Shown here piece after piece: positions 28,922-38,060 of a DNA stretch of 64,000 bases (position 1 is its first letter; each line of letters begins with the position of its first letter). The stretch comes from Isosphaeraceae bacterium EP7 (GTDB taxonomy: Bacteria; Planctomycetota; Planctomycetia; Isosphaerales; Isosphaeraceae). The stretch is from contig CP151667.1 in NCBI GenBank assembly GCA_038400315.1, positions 5,157,174-5,221,173 on the forward strand. The letters run 5' to 3'. Below the pieces are notes generated by a model. That model was not told the origin of the DNA. It ran no database searches and worked only from the letters and a program-made list of their open reading frames with translations. Position numbers and translations under genes: made by a program.

Positions 28922-29737
28922 TCATTCCTCGGATTCGAGCGTGGCGACGGTTTCCTTCAGGCCCTGGCTGTAAGGCTGGATCTTCAGGGCCTGGCGGAAG
29001 GTCGCAAGGGCCTTGTCGCGCTGGCCTAGCCTGAGGTAGCACTGCCCCATGCCCTGCAAGGCGCCGAAGTGGTATGGGTTCAGCTTCAGGACCGTCCGAC
29101 AATCGGCGGCGCTCTCTTCGATCTGGCCGAGTAAGAAGCGAGCGATGGCCCGCTGGTTGTAGGCCTCGGCAAACTTCGGGGCTCTCTCGATCAGCTTGTC
29201 TGCCAGCTCGATGGATGTGGCGAAGCGCTGGCGATTGTTCATCGAGCGGACCGCTTCGAGGGCCTCGTTATTCTCCGGGCTGTCGGCACGGAACCAGATG
29301 GCCCAAAGTGCATTGTCGGCGAGGTTCCGCACCGTGGGGTCAGGATCGCACATCCCCTTGGCAACGGCGCCGTTGGACTCGAAGCTACCGGTCAGGCCAA
29401 GAGCAAGGACCGCGGCCCTGCGTGCATTGACTTCACCGTTCTGGACCATCCGGCAGAGCGTCCCCTCGTTGTAGCGAGCCGAGACATTCTCGCGGAACGC
29501 CTCGATATCGTGATTACGGAGGAATGCCTCGTAACAGTCGACCAAGAGGGAGCCGGCTTGGGGTCCGGGCATGACGAGGGCTCCGGGGCGGGAAGGCGTG
29601 TCGGCGGCGAGGGTGGGATTGACGAGGAGGCAGGTCATCAAGATCAGCGGGCCCGGGGACCACCCGGGACGCGTACGTGCGGAAGTCGCCTCGCGTGACG
29701 CGGCGGCAGATCCGCGCCTGACCGGGTAGGCGTCCAT
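28922..29737 (-). CDS. Exported TPR/HEAT-like repeat protein
   Basis: From ATG 29737 (GGAG 9 bases upstream) the protein has 271 residues. It opens with a long N-region and a hydrophobic helix (LILMTCLLVNPTLAADT) that looks like a signal peptide ending at ALA/AAD. A HEAT-like part follows (ARRAAVLALGLTGSFESNGAVAKGMCDPDPTVRN), then three TPR-like helical pairs (AEAYNQRAIARFLLGQIEES, FGALQGMGQCYLRLGQRDKA). It probably acts as a periplasmic protein-binding scaffold; the partner is unknown. The reading frame is open upstream to 29896, with another ATG at 29827 giving a different hydrophobic start. Confidence 0.75.
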   Translation of the reverse strand: MDAYPVRRGSAAASREATSARTRPGWSPGPLILMTCLLVNPTLAADTPSRPGALVMPGPQAGSLLVDCYEAFLRNHDIEAFRENVSARYNEGTLCRMVQNGEVNARRAAVLALGLTGSFESNGAVAKGMCDPDPTVRNLADNALWAIWFRADSPENNEALEAVRSMNNRQRFATSIELADKLIERAPKFAEAYNQRAIARFLLGQIEESAADCRTVLKLNPYHFGALQGMGQCYLRLGQRDKALATFRQALKIQPYSQGLKETVATLESEE

Positions 29738-29948
29738 CGTTGGCAGCTCCGTGGTGGGTGCCTGGCAAGCGGAGGAAGGAAGCCGGGCGAGGAAGGCCAG
29801 GGCGGGGCGTGGGGCAAGCCGGATCATAACCCGCCCGACGTAGGTCGGTCGACGGGTCAGAATGAGGATTTCGCCCCGAGTGATCTCGGGCTTCAATCAC
29901 GGATCAGCGCCGGGAACAGCTCGAGACGCGGCGATCGACGAGGACTGA

Positions 29949-30923
29949 TCAAGGCCCGTGAGGGAGATTGCCCAGGGCTTTCAACGAGGAAATCGAACTT
30001 TCGGAGATGATGAGCGCCCGTCCGTCATCCAATTCGAACGTCAGTGAATGCCCCAAAGTGAGGTCAATGAGTCGACCTTGGTGGACGCCCTCGCGATGGG
30101 TCACCTCGACTCGAGTGTTGAGATGCTCGCTCAGGTCGCGCCAGGGAAGGCCTAGCGGATGCCGTCCAACATCGAGCCCTTCACAATAGAGTTCGTCCAG
30201 GTTCATCATGAGGGCTCGAGCGAGATCGGAGCGATCGAGGGACGATCCGACCAGTTGCGAGAGCGAGGTCGCCACATCCCTGAACTCCTCCGGGAAATCT
30301 AGCTCGACCAGGTTCACATTCAGGCCGATCCCGACGACAACGCCGGGGCGTGCCCCTCGCTCGACCAGGATCCCCGCCACCTTCAGGCCATCGATGCGGA
30401 CGTCATTGGGCCACTTGATCCGCGGGCTTAACCCTGTGGTCACGGCAATGGTCCTTGCCACAGCGACCGCTCCCAGCGCCGTGAGCCACGAGGGATCGGC
30501 CAGAGGCGGAGGGGGGAAGATCAGGACGGACATCAGGATCGCGGCCTTCGGGGGTGCAGACCACGACCGGCCTCGTCGCCCTCGGCCTGCAGACTGGCTC
30601 TCGGCCATCACGACCAGTCCGTCGTTTGCGACGGAACTCGCCGCGCGTGCGGCCAGGTCGTTCGTGCTCACGACCCGATCCCAGACCGCGATCCGCCGGC
30701 CGATGTGTCGGGGTTGCCATCCCCACTCGATCTGATCGGGGCAAAGCCGCGTCGCGGGGCCTCGATAGGCCGACCCTCGATACGGGTGCCGCTCGATGCC
30801 ATAGCCGAACTCGGACAGCTCATCCAGCTCGCGAGCAAGATGAGCGGGATCGTTCCCGAGGAGCGCGTCGGGCAGGAATTCTCCCCCGGCACCTCGCAGG
30901 CGTTGAAGCAGATCGATGTTCAC
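29949..30923 (-). CDS. birA: Biotin-[acetyl-CoA-carboxylase] ligase
   Basis: This 324-residue enzyme makes biotinyl-AMP and attaches biotin to carboxylase carrier proteins. The biotin/ATP loop is SAGRGRRGRSW, followed by IKWPNDVRIDGLKVAGILVE and VVGIGLNVN, and a C-terminal SH3-like domain. The N-terminal 75 residues resemble a small winged-helix domain (LLQRLRGAGGEFLPDALLG), so it may also act as a repressor like E. coli BirA. Its ATG overlaps the nadC stop by four bases (ATGA at 30920-30923), which implies coupled translation. Confidence 0.92.
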   Translation of the reverse strand: MNIDLLQRLRGAGGEFLPDALLGNDPAHLARELDELSEFGYGIERHPYRGSAYRGPATRLCPDQIEWGWQPRHIGRRIAVWDRVVSTNDLAARAASSVANDGLVVMAESQSAGRGRRGRSWSAPPKAAILMSVLIFPPPPLADPSWLTALGAVAVARTIAVTTGLSPRIKWPNDVRIDGLKVAGILVERGARPGVVVGIGLNVNLVELDFPEEFRDVATSLSQLVGSSLDRSDLARALMMNLDELYCEGLDVGRHPLGLPWRDLSEHLNTRVEVTHREGVHQGRLIDLTLGHSLTFELDDGRALIISESSISSLKALGNLPHGP

Positions 30924-31837
30924 GGCCTTCGAGGCTCGTCGAAATCCAGGCCGATGTCGAGCGCGGGGGCTGAATGCGTCAGGGCACCGACGCTGATCCG
31001 ATCGACGCCGCTTTCTGCCAGGGCGCGAACCGTTTCAAGCCTGACGCCGCCCGAAGCCTCGAGCCGCACCGTCGGGGCGACCTGGTCGCGTCTCCTGACG
31101 GCCTCGCGGAGCGCCTCGGGGCCGAGATTGTCCACCAGGATGATGTCGGGCCGGCACTGCAAGGCACGGTCGAGCTGCTCGAGCGAGTCGACTTCGACCT
31201 CGACGAAGGTTCGCGGAGGAACGAAATTTCTGGCTGCCTCGATGGCCCGGCCGATCGGATCACCGGTTTGCGCCAGGCTCGCCAGATGATTGTCCTTGAT
31301 CAAGACCATGTCATAGAGACCAATTCGATGGTTCGAGCCACCGCCGCAGCGGACGGCATATTTCTCCAGGGCCCGCCAACCGGGGGTCGTCTTGCGGGTA
31401 TCGAGGATTTGCGCACGAGTCCCACGGACCTCGTCGACGAATCGACCGGTGAGGGTTGCAATGCCGCTCAGCCGTTGCAGGAAGTTCAGGGCGGTCCGCT
31501 CCAGGCCGAGCAAGCTGCGCATCGGCCCCTCGAGGTGAGCGATGACGTCTCCGGCGCTGAGCACATCGCCATCGCTCTTCAACGCCGACCAGTCGCGTCC
31601 CAGGCTGAAGCGATCGACGATCTGCTCCACGACCGGTAGTCCCGCGAGGATCCCCGGATGTCTGGCCCTGAACTGGACCGAGCCGACGATGGATGCAGAG
31701 AGCGTGGAGAGCGACGTGACGTCGCCGCTCTCACCGAAATCCTCGGCCAGCGCCAGATCGATGAGTGACCCGGCATTCGCCCGCTCCGCGGGTCCGAAGC
31801 CTGGCCAAGCGTTGATAGGATCGGGGGTGGCTGGCAT
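30920..31837 (-). CDS. nadC: Nicotinate-nucleotide pyrophosphorylase (carboxylating)
   Basis: This 305-residue enzyme makes nicotinate mononucleotide from quinolinate and PRPP in de novo NAD synthesis. Family marks are LALAEDFGESGDVTS, ERTALNFLQRLSGIATLT, the substrate-binding DTRKTTPGWRALEKYAVRCGGGSNHR, LIKDNHL, VEVEVDSLEQL, and LEASGGVRLETV near the C-terminus. Starts at 31837 and 31855 are both possible; 31837 has GGAG about 13 bases upstream. It starts 49 bases after uvrB and is translationally coupled to birA. Confidence 0.94.
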   Translation of the reverse strand: MPATPDPINAWPGFGPAERANAGSLIDLALAEDFGESGDVTSLSTLSASIVGSVQFRARHPGILAGLPVVEQIVDRFSLGRDWSALKSDGDVLSAGDVIAHLEGPMRSLLGLERTALNFLQRLSGIATLTGRFVDEVRGTRAQILDTRKTTPGWRALEKYAVRCGGGSNHRIGLYDMVLIKDNHLASLAQTGDPIGRAIEAARNFVPPRTFVEVEVDSLEQLDRALQCRPDIILVDNLGPEALREAVRRRDQVAPTVRLEASGGVRLETVRALAESGVDRISVGALTHSAPALDIGLDFDEPRRP

Positions 31838-31886
31838 GGGTCGGGACGACTCCATTCGACGAAAAAGCAGACTTATCCGGGCGAAC

Positions 31887-33962
31887 TCAGGCCGGTTTGG
31901 GGCGGGCCGCTCGGCCTTTTCCCTTGGGACCTTCGGCCCTCGCCTTGGCGCGTGCCGACTTCCCCTGCGGGCTGGCCGCGGGTCGGGCCGGTCCGCCATC
32001 GCGCGAGGACTTCAGCTGCATGATCCGGTCGCGGAGGGCGGCTGCACGCTCGAATTCGAGCGACTCGGCGGCCTTGAGCATCTCGGCTTCCAGCTCGTTG
32101 AGATATTCCTGCGTGACGGCCTCTTCCTCATCGCCGACGACGCTGCGCTCGATGGCTCGGGCCTGAACCTCTTCCTCGATGCCGCGGCGGATCGCCTTGA
32201 CGATGCCCGCCGGCGTGATGCCGTGCTCCGCGTTGTAGGCCAGTTGCAAGTCTCGGCGTCGGTTCGTCTCGTCGATCGCCCTCTGCATTGAGCGTGTCAC
32301 CGTGTCGGCGTAGAGCACAACCTGGGCGTTGACGTGGCGGGCCGCGCGGCCGATCGTCTGGATGAGCGAGGTCTCGCTCCGCAGGAAGCCTTCCTTGTCG
32401 GCGTCGAGGATACAAACCATCGACACCTCGGGAAGGTCGAGCCCCTCACGCAAGAGATTCACGCCGATCAGGGCATCAAAGGCCCCCTCGCGTAACTCCC
32501 TGAGAATCGTCACGCGCTCGATCGCATCGAGCTCGGAGTGGAGCCACTTGCACCTCACCCCCTGCTCTTTCAGGAAACGCGTGAGGTCCTCGGACAGGCG
32601 TTTCGTCAGGGTCGTGACCAGGACCCGCTCGCCACGTGCCGAGCGGATCTTGATCTCGTTGAGCAGCGCCGGAACCTGGCCACGGGCCGGCTCGACCCGG
32701 ATCACAGGATCGACCAGGCCAGTCGGGCGGATGACCTGCTCGACCACCTCTCCCCCGGACATGGCGATCTCGTAGTCGGCCGGGGTGGCCGAGACGTAGA
32801 TACGCATCCCGAGCTTCGCCTCCCACTCGTCGAACCGGAGGGGACGGTTGTCAAGCGCGCTGGGGAGCCGGAAGCCGTGCTCGACGAGCGTCCCTTTTCG
32901 GCTGAAGTCGCCGGCAAACATCCCGCGCACCTGGGGGATGGTCACGTGCGACTCATCAATGAAGAGCAGGCTATCCTTCGGGAAGAAGTCGAGAAGGGTG
33001 TTCGGTGTTTCTCCCGGACCGCGTCCCGAGAGGTGGCGGCTGTAGTTCTCGATGCCCGAACAATAACCGACCTCGAGGAGCATCTCGATGTCGTACCGGG
33101 TCCGTGCCGCCAGGCGTTGGGCTTCGAGCAGCTTCCCCTGCTCCTTGAATTGCTCCAGCCGTTCGTCCAGTTCCTTGCGGATCGCGGCGACGGCGCCCTC
33201 GATGCGTTCTTCCGGCAGCACGAAGTGCTTGGCGGGATAAACATACATGTCGGGCTTCTTCTCGATCACGGCGCCCGAGACGGGATCGATGACGGCCAGG
33301 CTCTCGATCTCGTCGCCGAAGAGCTCGATCCGATAGGCGACCTCTTCGTATGCGGGCCAGAGCTCGACCACATCGCCCCGGACCCGGAACTTCCCGCGCT
33401 CGAAGCTGACGTCATTGCGGCCGTACTGGATCTCGACGAACTTCATCAGCATCGCATCGCGGTCGAGCCAATCTCCGACCTTCAGGTGCACCATCATCTT
33501 GCGATAATCTTCGGGCGAGCCGAGCCCGTAGATGCACGAGACGCTGGCGATGACGATGACGTCATTGCGGCTCACCAGGGCACTCGTCGCCGCCAGCCTC
33601 AGACGCTCGATCTCGTCATTGATCGCCGCGTCCTTCTCGATGTAGATGTCGCGCTGGGGGATGTAGGCTTCGGGCTGATAGTAGTCGTAGTAGCTGACGA
33701 AGTAGCGGACGGCGTTCTCGGGGAAGAACTCCTTGAACTCGCCGTAGAGCTGGGCCGCCAGCGTCTTGTTATGAGACAGGACGAGCGCCGGCCGACCCGA
33801 ACGCGCGATCACGTTGGCCATCGTGAACGTCTTGCCAGAGCCCGTGACCCCCAGCAAAGTTTGATGCGGACGGCGATCGTCAATCCCGGCGACGAGCTTA
33901 TCGATCGCCTCAGGCTGGTCGCCAGCCGGCTGGTAGGGCGCCGCGAGCTTGAATTCCGGCAT
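31887..33962 (-). CDS. uvrB: Excinuclease ABC subunit B
   Basis: This 691-residue helicase-like subunit performs damage verification in nucleotide excision repair. Walker A is [14 protein letters not shown] near residue 40, the beta-hairpin region is [21 protein letters not shown], the DEAD-like box is DESH in [17 protein letters not shown], and motif VI is [14 protein letters not shown]. The C-terminal UVR motif ([20 protein letters not shown]) contacts UvrA/UvrC. An Ala/Lys/Pro-rich basic tail of about 30 residues follows it. The start is at ATG 33962. It is followed by nadC and birA on the same strand. Confidence 0.97.
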   Translation of the reverse strand: MPEFKLAAPYQPAGDQPEAIDKLVAGIDDRRPHQTLLGVTGSGKTFTMANVIARSGRPALVLSHNKTLAAQLYGEFKEFFPENAVRYFVSYYDYYQPEAYIPQRDIYIEKDAAINDEIERLRLAATSALVSRNDVIVIASVSCIYGLGSPEDYRKMMVHLKVGDWLDRDAMLMKFVEIQYGRNDVSFERGKFRVRGDVVELWPAYEEVAYRIELFGDEIESLAVIDPVSGAVIEKKPDMYVYPAKHFVLPEERIEGAVAAIRKELDERLEQFKEQGKLLEAQRLAARTRYDIEMLLEVGYCSGIENYSRHLSGRGPGETPNTLLDFFPKDSLLFIDESHVTIPQVRGMFAGDFSRKGTLVEHGFRLPSALDNRPLRFDEWEAKLGMRIYVSATPADYEIAMSGGEVVEQVIRPTGLVDPVIRVEPARGQVPALLNEIKIRSARGERVLVTTLTKRLSEDLTRFLKEQGVRCKWLHSELDAIERVTILRELREGAFDALIGVNLLREGLDLPEVSMVCILDADKEGFLRSETSLIQTIGRAARHVNAQVVLYADTVTRSMQRAIDETNRRRDLQLAYNAEHGITPAGIVKAIRRGIEEEVQARAIERSVVGDEEEAVTQEYLNELEAEMLKAAESLEFERAAALRDRIMQLKSSRDGGPARPAASPQGKSARAKARAEGPKGKGRAARPKPA

Positions 33963-33983
33963 CGTTGGACGACCTCGCTCGCG

Positions 33984-34388
33984 TCAGGGCTCGGACGTGG
34001 GCAGGCCGTTTGCGGGCGGCCCGTTGTCATCGAATTGGAGATGGGGGAGGAGGGCGGCGGCGGTAACCGGGCCAATCCTAGAAACACGAGCACGAAGGTC
34101 TTCGATCGAGCGGAACCGCGTTTCGCCTCGCGCCTTCACGATCGCCGAGGCGATCACCGGACCGACTCTGGGCAGCGCCTCAACCACCGGTCCGGGGACC
34201 TGATTGAGACGAATGACCAGCTCGGGAGGGACGGGACGAGTTCTGTACCCCGTCCCTCCGGCGAACACCAGAATGAGCAAGCCGCCGGAAAGTGCCGCGG
34301 CGCCGAGCCCGAGCGACCTTCGTGCGAGGCCCTTCGGGGTCCGATCATCCGACGTTTCGATTGCGCGTGTTGAGCCAACGGGCACCAT
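33984..34388 (-). CDS. ComEA-like helix-hairpin-helix membrane-anchored protein
   Basis: From ATG 34388 (GGAGGG about 6 bases upstream) the protein has 134 residues. One membrane helix (LGLGAAALSGGLLILVFAG) is followed by a helix-hairpin-helix pair of ComEA type: VIRLNQVPGPVVEALPRVGPVIASAIVKARGE and FRSIEDLRARVSRIGPVTAAALL. ComEA proteins bind DNA at the outer face of the inner membrane during uptake, but such domains also occur in general DNA-binding proteins, and no other competence genes are here. It lies 21 bases upstream of uvrB and may be co-transcribed with it. Confidence 0.82.
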   Translation of the reverse strand: MVPVGSTRAIETSDDRTPKGLARRSLGLGAAALSGGLLILVFAGGTGYRTRPVPPELVIRLNQVPGPVVEALPRVGPVIASAIVKARGETRFRSIEDLRARVSRIGPVTAAALLPHLQFDDNGPPANGLPTSEP

Positions 34389-34457
34389 GAAGGGCCCTCC
34401 GGTGCATTGTCGTCCGTACAGCATATCGAGTCGCTCGAGGGCGCTCAAGGTGCTCGC

Positions 34458-35786
34458 TCAGGCGATCCGCTCTTCGGGGTCGATCCAGATCCAGGAAGCC
34501 ACCCCGACAAGGCAAAAGAGGCTGCCGAGGCTAATCGCGGCCGGCCAGCCAAAGCGCTCGCCGACCACAGCTGTCAGGAATGGCGCCAGCGTCCCGCCTG
34601 CATTCCCTCCGGTGTTGCAGATCGCGCCGCTGAGGCCACCTCGCTTCCCTCCGATCTCCACGGACGACATCCAGATCGGCCCTTCGGTCAGTCCGATCAC
34701 CCCCATGGCCAGAGAGAACCACGTGACGATCCAGCCCGGCGAGCTCGCCAACAGGCCGAGCCAGAGCAGGCCGGCGCTGGCGATCATCCCCCCCGCCCCG
34801 ACCAGGGCCCTCGCGCGACGGGCGCCCAACGTCTCGGAAAGACGGTCCGACAGCCAACCTCCTAGCGGGATGCCGACGGCCAGAGACATCGGCAGATAGG
34901 TGGAGTAGGTGTCGCTCAGTTCCGCCGGTAGCTTCAGCACGGTCTGGAAGTAATAGTGCATCCAGTAGAAGAAGAGATACTCAAAGTAGCTGACCGTCGC
35001 ATAGCAAAGGGTCAGCAACACCAGGCTCCGATTGCGCAGCAAGGCCCAGACCGGGACCATGCCACCGACGGGCTCTCTGGAGCTGGGTTCGAGGACAGTT
35101 CGCACCTCTTTCGGACGATCCGAGACATAAATGAGCCAGCCGATTGCAACCGAGGCCGTGACAAGGCCCTGGACGGCGAAGGCACCAGGCCCGCCCAGCC
35201 AGCGAAGCAGCGGGCCGAAGACCAGGAATGTGCAAGCGATCCCGATCGGCGCCGCGCAGACGATCAGGCTCATGGCCGTGACGCGCCGCCCGGGGGCGAC
35301 CCAGCTGACCACAGCGGCGCCCGCGCCCGGATAAAGCGGGGCCGAAGCCATCCCCATCGCTCCACGGATCAGTGTCAGGCTCAGGAGCAACATCCCGGCC
35401 GTCGAAGCGAGGCCGCCGGCGGCGCCTGTCCCGATCGCGAGGACTCCGGTGATCAGCCCGACGAGTCCGACGGAGAGGCGGGGCCCAATCCGATCGACCA
35501 GCCAGCCTCCGGGAGTCATCGCCGCCGTGTAGGCGAAGAGGAACGCCGAGTAGATCGCCCCCAGCTCGGTCGGCGAGAGATGGAACTGGTCCAACAACCA
35601 ACCGTCGCCGGCGATCGCCATGCTCGTCCGGTTGGAGTGATTCAGGAAGCTGAACGCCATCAGGAAAACGACGATCGTGACGCGGGGGCCCACCCGTTCC
35701 GGAGGCTCGACCCTGACTTCTCCAGGTGATGCGACAACGGGTCTGATCGCTTCGAATTCCGAGTCCGACTTAGAGATCGTGGACAA
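34458..35786 (-). CDS. MFS transporter, anion:cation symporter (ACS)-like
   Basis: This 442-residue twelve-helix transporter resembles the hexuronate/galactonate group. Helix 1 ends in the NRTSMAIAG element, and [28 protein letters not shown] is the loop 2-3 motif. [28 protein letters not shown] is the loop after helix 4. The second half begins near [20 protein letters not shown] and contains [18 protein letters not shown]. The start is set at TTG 35786 because GGGAGG lies 7 bases upstream and the resulting length is normal; the frame is open to 36164. It is divergent from the sugar isomerase-like gene, which fits a shared sugar-acid theme. Confidence 0.85.
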   Translation of the reverse strand: MSTISKSDSEFEAIRPVVASPGEVRVEPPERVGPRVTIVVFLMAFSFLNHSNRTSMAIAGDGWLLDQFHLSPTELGAIYSAFLFAYTAAMTPGGWLVDRIGPRLSVGLVGLITGVLAIGTGAAGGLASTAGMLLLSLTLIRGAMGMASAPLYPGAGAAVVSWVAPGRRVTAMSLIVCAAPIGIACTFLVFGPLLRWLGGPGAFAVQGLVTASVAIGWLIYVSDRPKEVRTVLEPSSREPVGGMVPVWALLRNRSLVLLTLCYATVSYFEYLFFYWMHYYFQTVLKLPAELSDTYSTYLPMSLAVGIPLGGWLSDRLSETLGARRARALVGAGGMIASAGLLWLGLLASSPGWIVTWFSLAMGVIGLTEGPIWMSSVEIGGKRGGLSGAICNTGGNAGGTLAPFLTAVVGERFGWPAAISLGSLFCLVGVASWIWIDPEERIA

Positions 35787-36206
35787 GGGCCGGCCTCCCG
35801 AGATCGGATCGAGCGTAGATGGGGACCCTCGGATGCGCGGCCGGGCCACTCGCCGAGGTCCAATGGACCACCGCGGTGTGGGGGGACCGGGCGGCTCGTA
35901 GCTGCCCGCATGGATCGGAAACTGCGATCGGAAGAGGCGACACTGCCAGGGGTTGGGAGTGTCACCGAAGGCGACTCGGGCCGAGGGAGAGCGGGCAGGG
36001 CAGAGTCTGTTGCCGGGCCAGCGCGAAGTCAAACGAAAAACGAAACGAGCCACGATCCGCCATCGTGCGCAAGGACGCCGGGCTCGTTGACTTCGGCGGA
36101 CGGTCTGCCTATGGTGGGCGCCGGTAGACTTCTGCCGCCCGTGGCGCGGCGGAATACCTGCCAAAGCACACCCAGAGCCAGACTCAACCGAGGGAGTTCG
36201 ACACCG
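35787..36206. other. Divergent intergenic region between MFS and isomerase-like genes
   Basis: These 420 bases hold no gene I can support. They contain the promoters of both flanking genes and one long imperfect inverted repeat at 36025-36094, described separately. Confidence 0.5.
36025..36094 (+). repeat. Long-range inverted repeat / candidate structured leader
   Basis: GAAGTCAA (36025-36032) pairs with TTGACTTC (36087-36094), AACGAGCC (36044-36051) pairs with GGCTCGTT (36081-36088, partly alternative to the outer pair), and an inner hairpin ACGAT-CCGCC-ATCGT occupies 36052-36066. Together they could form a bulged stem about 110 bases before the start of the downstream gene. No known RNA family is recognised. 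Confidence 0.4.
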
Positions 36207-37217
36207 ATGGCCCGCCCCGTCACCCTGTTCACCGGCCAGTGGGCCGACCTACCCCTCGAGTCGATCTGCAAGAAGGCCGGTGGCTGGGGCTACGACGGGA
36301 TCGAGCTCCCCTGCTGGGGCGACCATTTCAACGTCCAGAAGGCGCTCAAGGACGACAATTACTGCCAGGAACGCCACGACCTGCTGGGTCGCTATGGCCT
36401 GAAGTGCTGGGCGATCTCCAATCATCTCGTCGGCCAGCTCGTCCTCGACGTGCTCGATGCCAGGACCGACGACTGGGCCCCGGCCGAAGTCCGGGGCAAC
36501 TCGGAGAAGAAGCGGGCCTGGGCCATCCAGGAGATGAAAGACACCGCCCGCGCCGCCCAGAAGATGGGGATCAAGGTCGTCAACGGATTCACCGGCAGCC
36601 CGATCTGGCACCTCCTGTACTCGTTCCCCCCGGTGCCCGACTCGACCATCTCCGATGGCTTCAAGCTGCTGGCCGACCTCTGGAACCCGATTCTCGACGT
36701 CTTCGACGAGTGCGGCGTGAAGTTCGGCCTGGAAGTTCACCCGACCGAGATCGCCTTCGACCTCTACTCGGCCGAGACGGCCTTGAAGGCGCTCGACCAT
36801 CGGCCGGCCTTTGGCTTCAACTTCGACCCCAGCCACCTGCTCTGGCAGTTCGTCGACCCCGTCGCGTTCATCCGCGCATTCCCGGACCGGATCTATCACG
36901 TCCACGTCAAGGACGCGGCCAGGACGCTCGACGGCAAGACGGGCATCCTGGGATCGCACCTGAATTTCGGCGACATCCGGCGCGGATGGGACTTCCGGTC
37001 GCCGGGTCGCGGCCAGGTCGACTTCGAAGAGATTGCCCGCGCCCTGAACGTGATCGGCTATGAAGGGCCGCTCTCCGTCGAGTGGGAAGACCCCGGCATG
37101 GATCGCGAGTACGGCGCGGCTGAAGCCGCCAAGTTCGTCAAGTCGAAGATGGGCTTCATACCGATCGCCCGAGGCTTCGACAGCGCCTTCGCCGAGGCGC
37201 AGGCGAAGAAGGCCTGA
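36207..37217 (+). CDS. Sugar phosphate isomerase/epimerase (xylose isomerase-like TIM barrel)
   Basis: This 336-residue cytoplasmic protein has the AP-endonuclease-2/xylose-isomerase-like barrel. Metal-ligand regions are visible as [58 protein letters not shown] and [11 protein letters not shown] (Glu, Asp, His and Glu ligands expected). GGGAG lies about 9 bases before ATG 36207. Planctomycetes have many such paralogues, several of unknown substrate. The divergent MFS gene may supply that substrate. Confidence 0.88.
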   Translation: MARPVTLFTGQWADLPLESICKKAGGWGYDGIELPCWGDHFNVQKALKDDNYCQERHDLLGRYGLKCWAISNHLVGQLVLDVLDARTDDWAPAEVRGNSEKKRAWAIQEMKDTARAAQKMGIKVVNGFTGSPIWHLLYSFPPVPDSTISDGFKLLADLWNPILDVFDECGVKFGLEVHPTEIAFDLYSAETALKALDHRPAFGFNFDPSHLLWQFVDPVAFIRAFPDRIYHVHVKDAARTLDGKTGILGSHLNFGDIRRGWDFRSPGRGQVDFEEIARALNVIGYEGPLSVEWEDPGMDREYGAAEAAKFVKSKMGFIPIARGFDSAFAEAQAKKA

Positions 37218-37251
37218 TCTCGAGAGACCGAACTGAGCATGATGAAGATCT

Positions 37252-37286
37252 GGCGGGGATGCGACACAGATTGTCTCATCCCCGCC
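37252..37286. terminator. Bidirectional hairpin between convergent genes
   Basis: GGCGGGGATG (37252-37261) pairs with CATCCCCGCC (37277-37286), and after one mismatch GACA pairs with TGTC around a 5-base loop. The stem is strong and lies between the convergent isomerase-like gene and rex. No T run follows on either side. Confidence 0.6.
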
Positions 37287-37304
37287 CGTCAGTTCGAAGG
37301 TCGG

Positions 37305-38060
37305 TCAACGCAGTCCGGAATGGCTCTCTCCGACCGCCCCTGTGCCTTCCAGATACGAGATCCCGCCCTGCCTGTTCTGGACTTTATAGGCCAGATGCTC
37401 GAACTGGACGCTCAGGTCGACGCCCACGACGCTCACGCCCGGCGGAACCACGAGCGGCAACGGGGCGAAATTCAGGAGGCCGACGATCCCGCTTGCAACG
37501 ACCTGATCGGCGACGGCTTGCGCGACCTCGGCCGGTACGGCAAGGACCGCCAGGCTGATATTCAGCGACTGGACCACCTTGGCCATGGAGTCGAGGGGGT
37601 GGACGACCATCCCATCAATCGTCTCGCCGATCTTCGAAGGGTCGTTGTCGAAGAGCGCGACGATGTGGAAGCCTCGGGACCGGAAGCCCCGGTAGCGGAT
37701 CAGAGCCCGGCCGAGATTGCCGAGGCCCACCAGCGCCGATGGCCATTCGCGATCAATGCCGAGGATACGCCGCAACGCGTCGATCAATTCCTCGATCCGA
37801 TAGCCAACACCCGGGTGGCCGAATTGGCCGAAGAAGGCGAGATCCTTTCTCACCTGGGCATCGCTGATCGTCAGCGAGGTCCCGAGTTGATTGCTCGAGA
37901 TCGTGATTAGACCCTGGCGCTGGAAGAGTTCGAGCTGCCTTAGATAGAGGCTGACCCGGCCCACAACTGCCTTGGGGGCAAGTTTTTCCTTATCAGGCGA
38001 GGGGTCGCGTCGTGGCTCCCTCACGAGGATCCTCATTCCGGAAAGGCCGGCCTGTGTCAT
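37305..38060 (-). CDS. rex: Redox-sensing transcriptional repressor Rex
   Basis: This 251-residue repressor senses the NADH/NAD+ ratio. The N-terminal winged helix contains VGRVSLYLRQLELF and SSNQLGTSLTISDAQVRKDLAFFG, followed by GVGYRIEEL. The Rossmann domain begins ALVGLGNLGRALIRY, then HIVALFDNDPSKIG and LAVPAEVAQAVAD. A Rex-like C-terminal helix (SVQFEHLAYKVQ) follows. The ATG at 38060 overlaps the ribD stop by four bases (ATGA), giving coupled translation; an ATG at 38036 is possible. Likely targets are respiratory and fermentative genes; I did not find a convincing Rex operator in the window. Confidence 0.93.
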   Translation of the reverse strand: MTQAGLSGMRILVREPRRDPSPDKEKLAPKAVVGRVSLYLRQLELFQRQGLITISSNQLGTSLTISDAQVRKDLAFFGQFGHPGVGYRIEELIDALRRILGIDREWPSALVGLGNLGRALIRYRGFRSRGFHIVALFDNDPSKIGETIDGMVVHPLDSMAKVVQSLNISLAVLAVPAEVAQAVADQVVASGIVGLLNFAPLPLVVPPGVSVVGVDLSVQFEHLAYKVQNRQGGISYLEGTGAVGESHSGLR

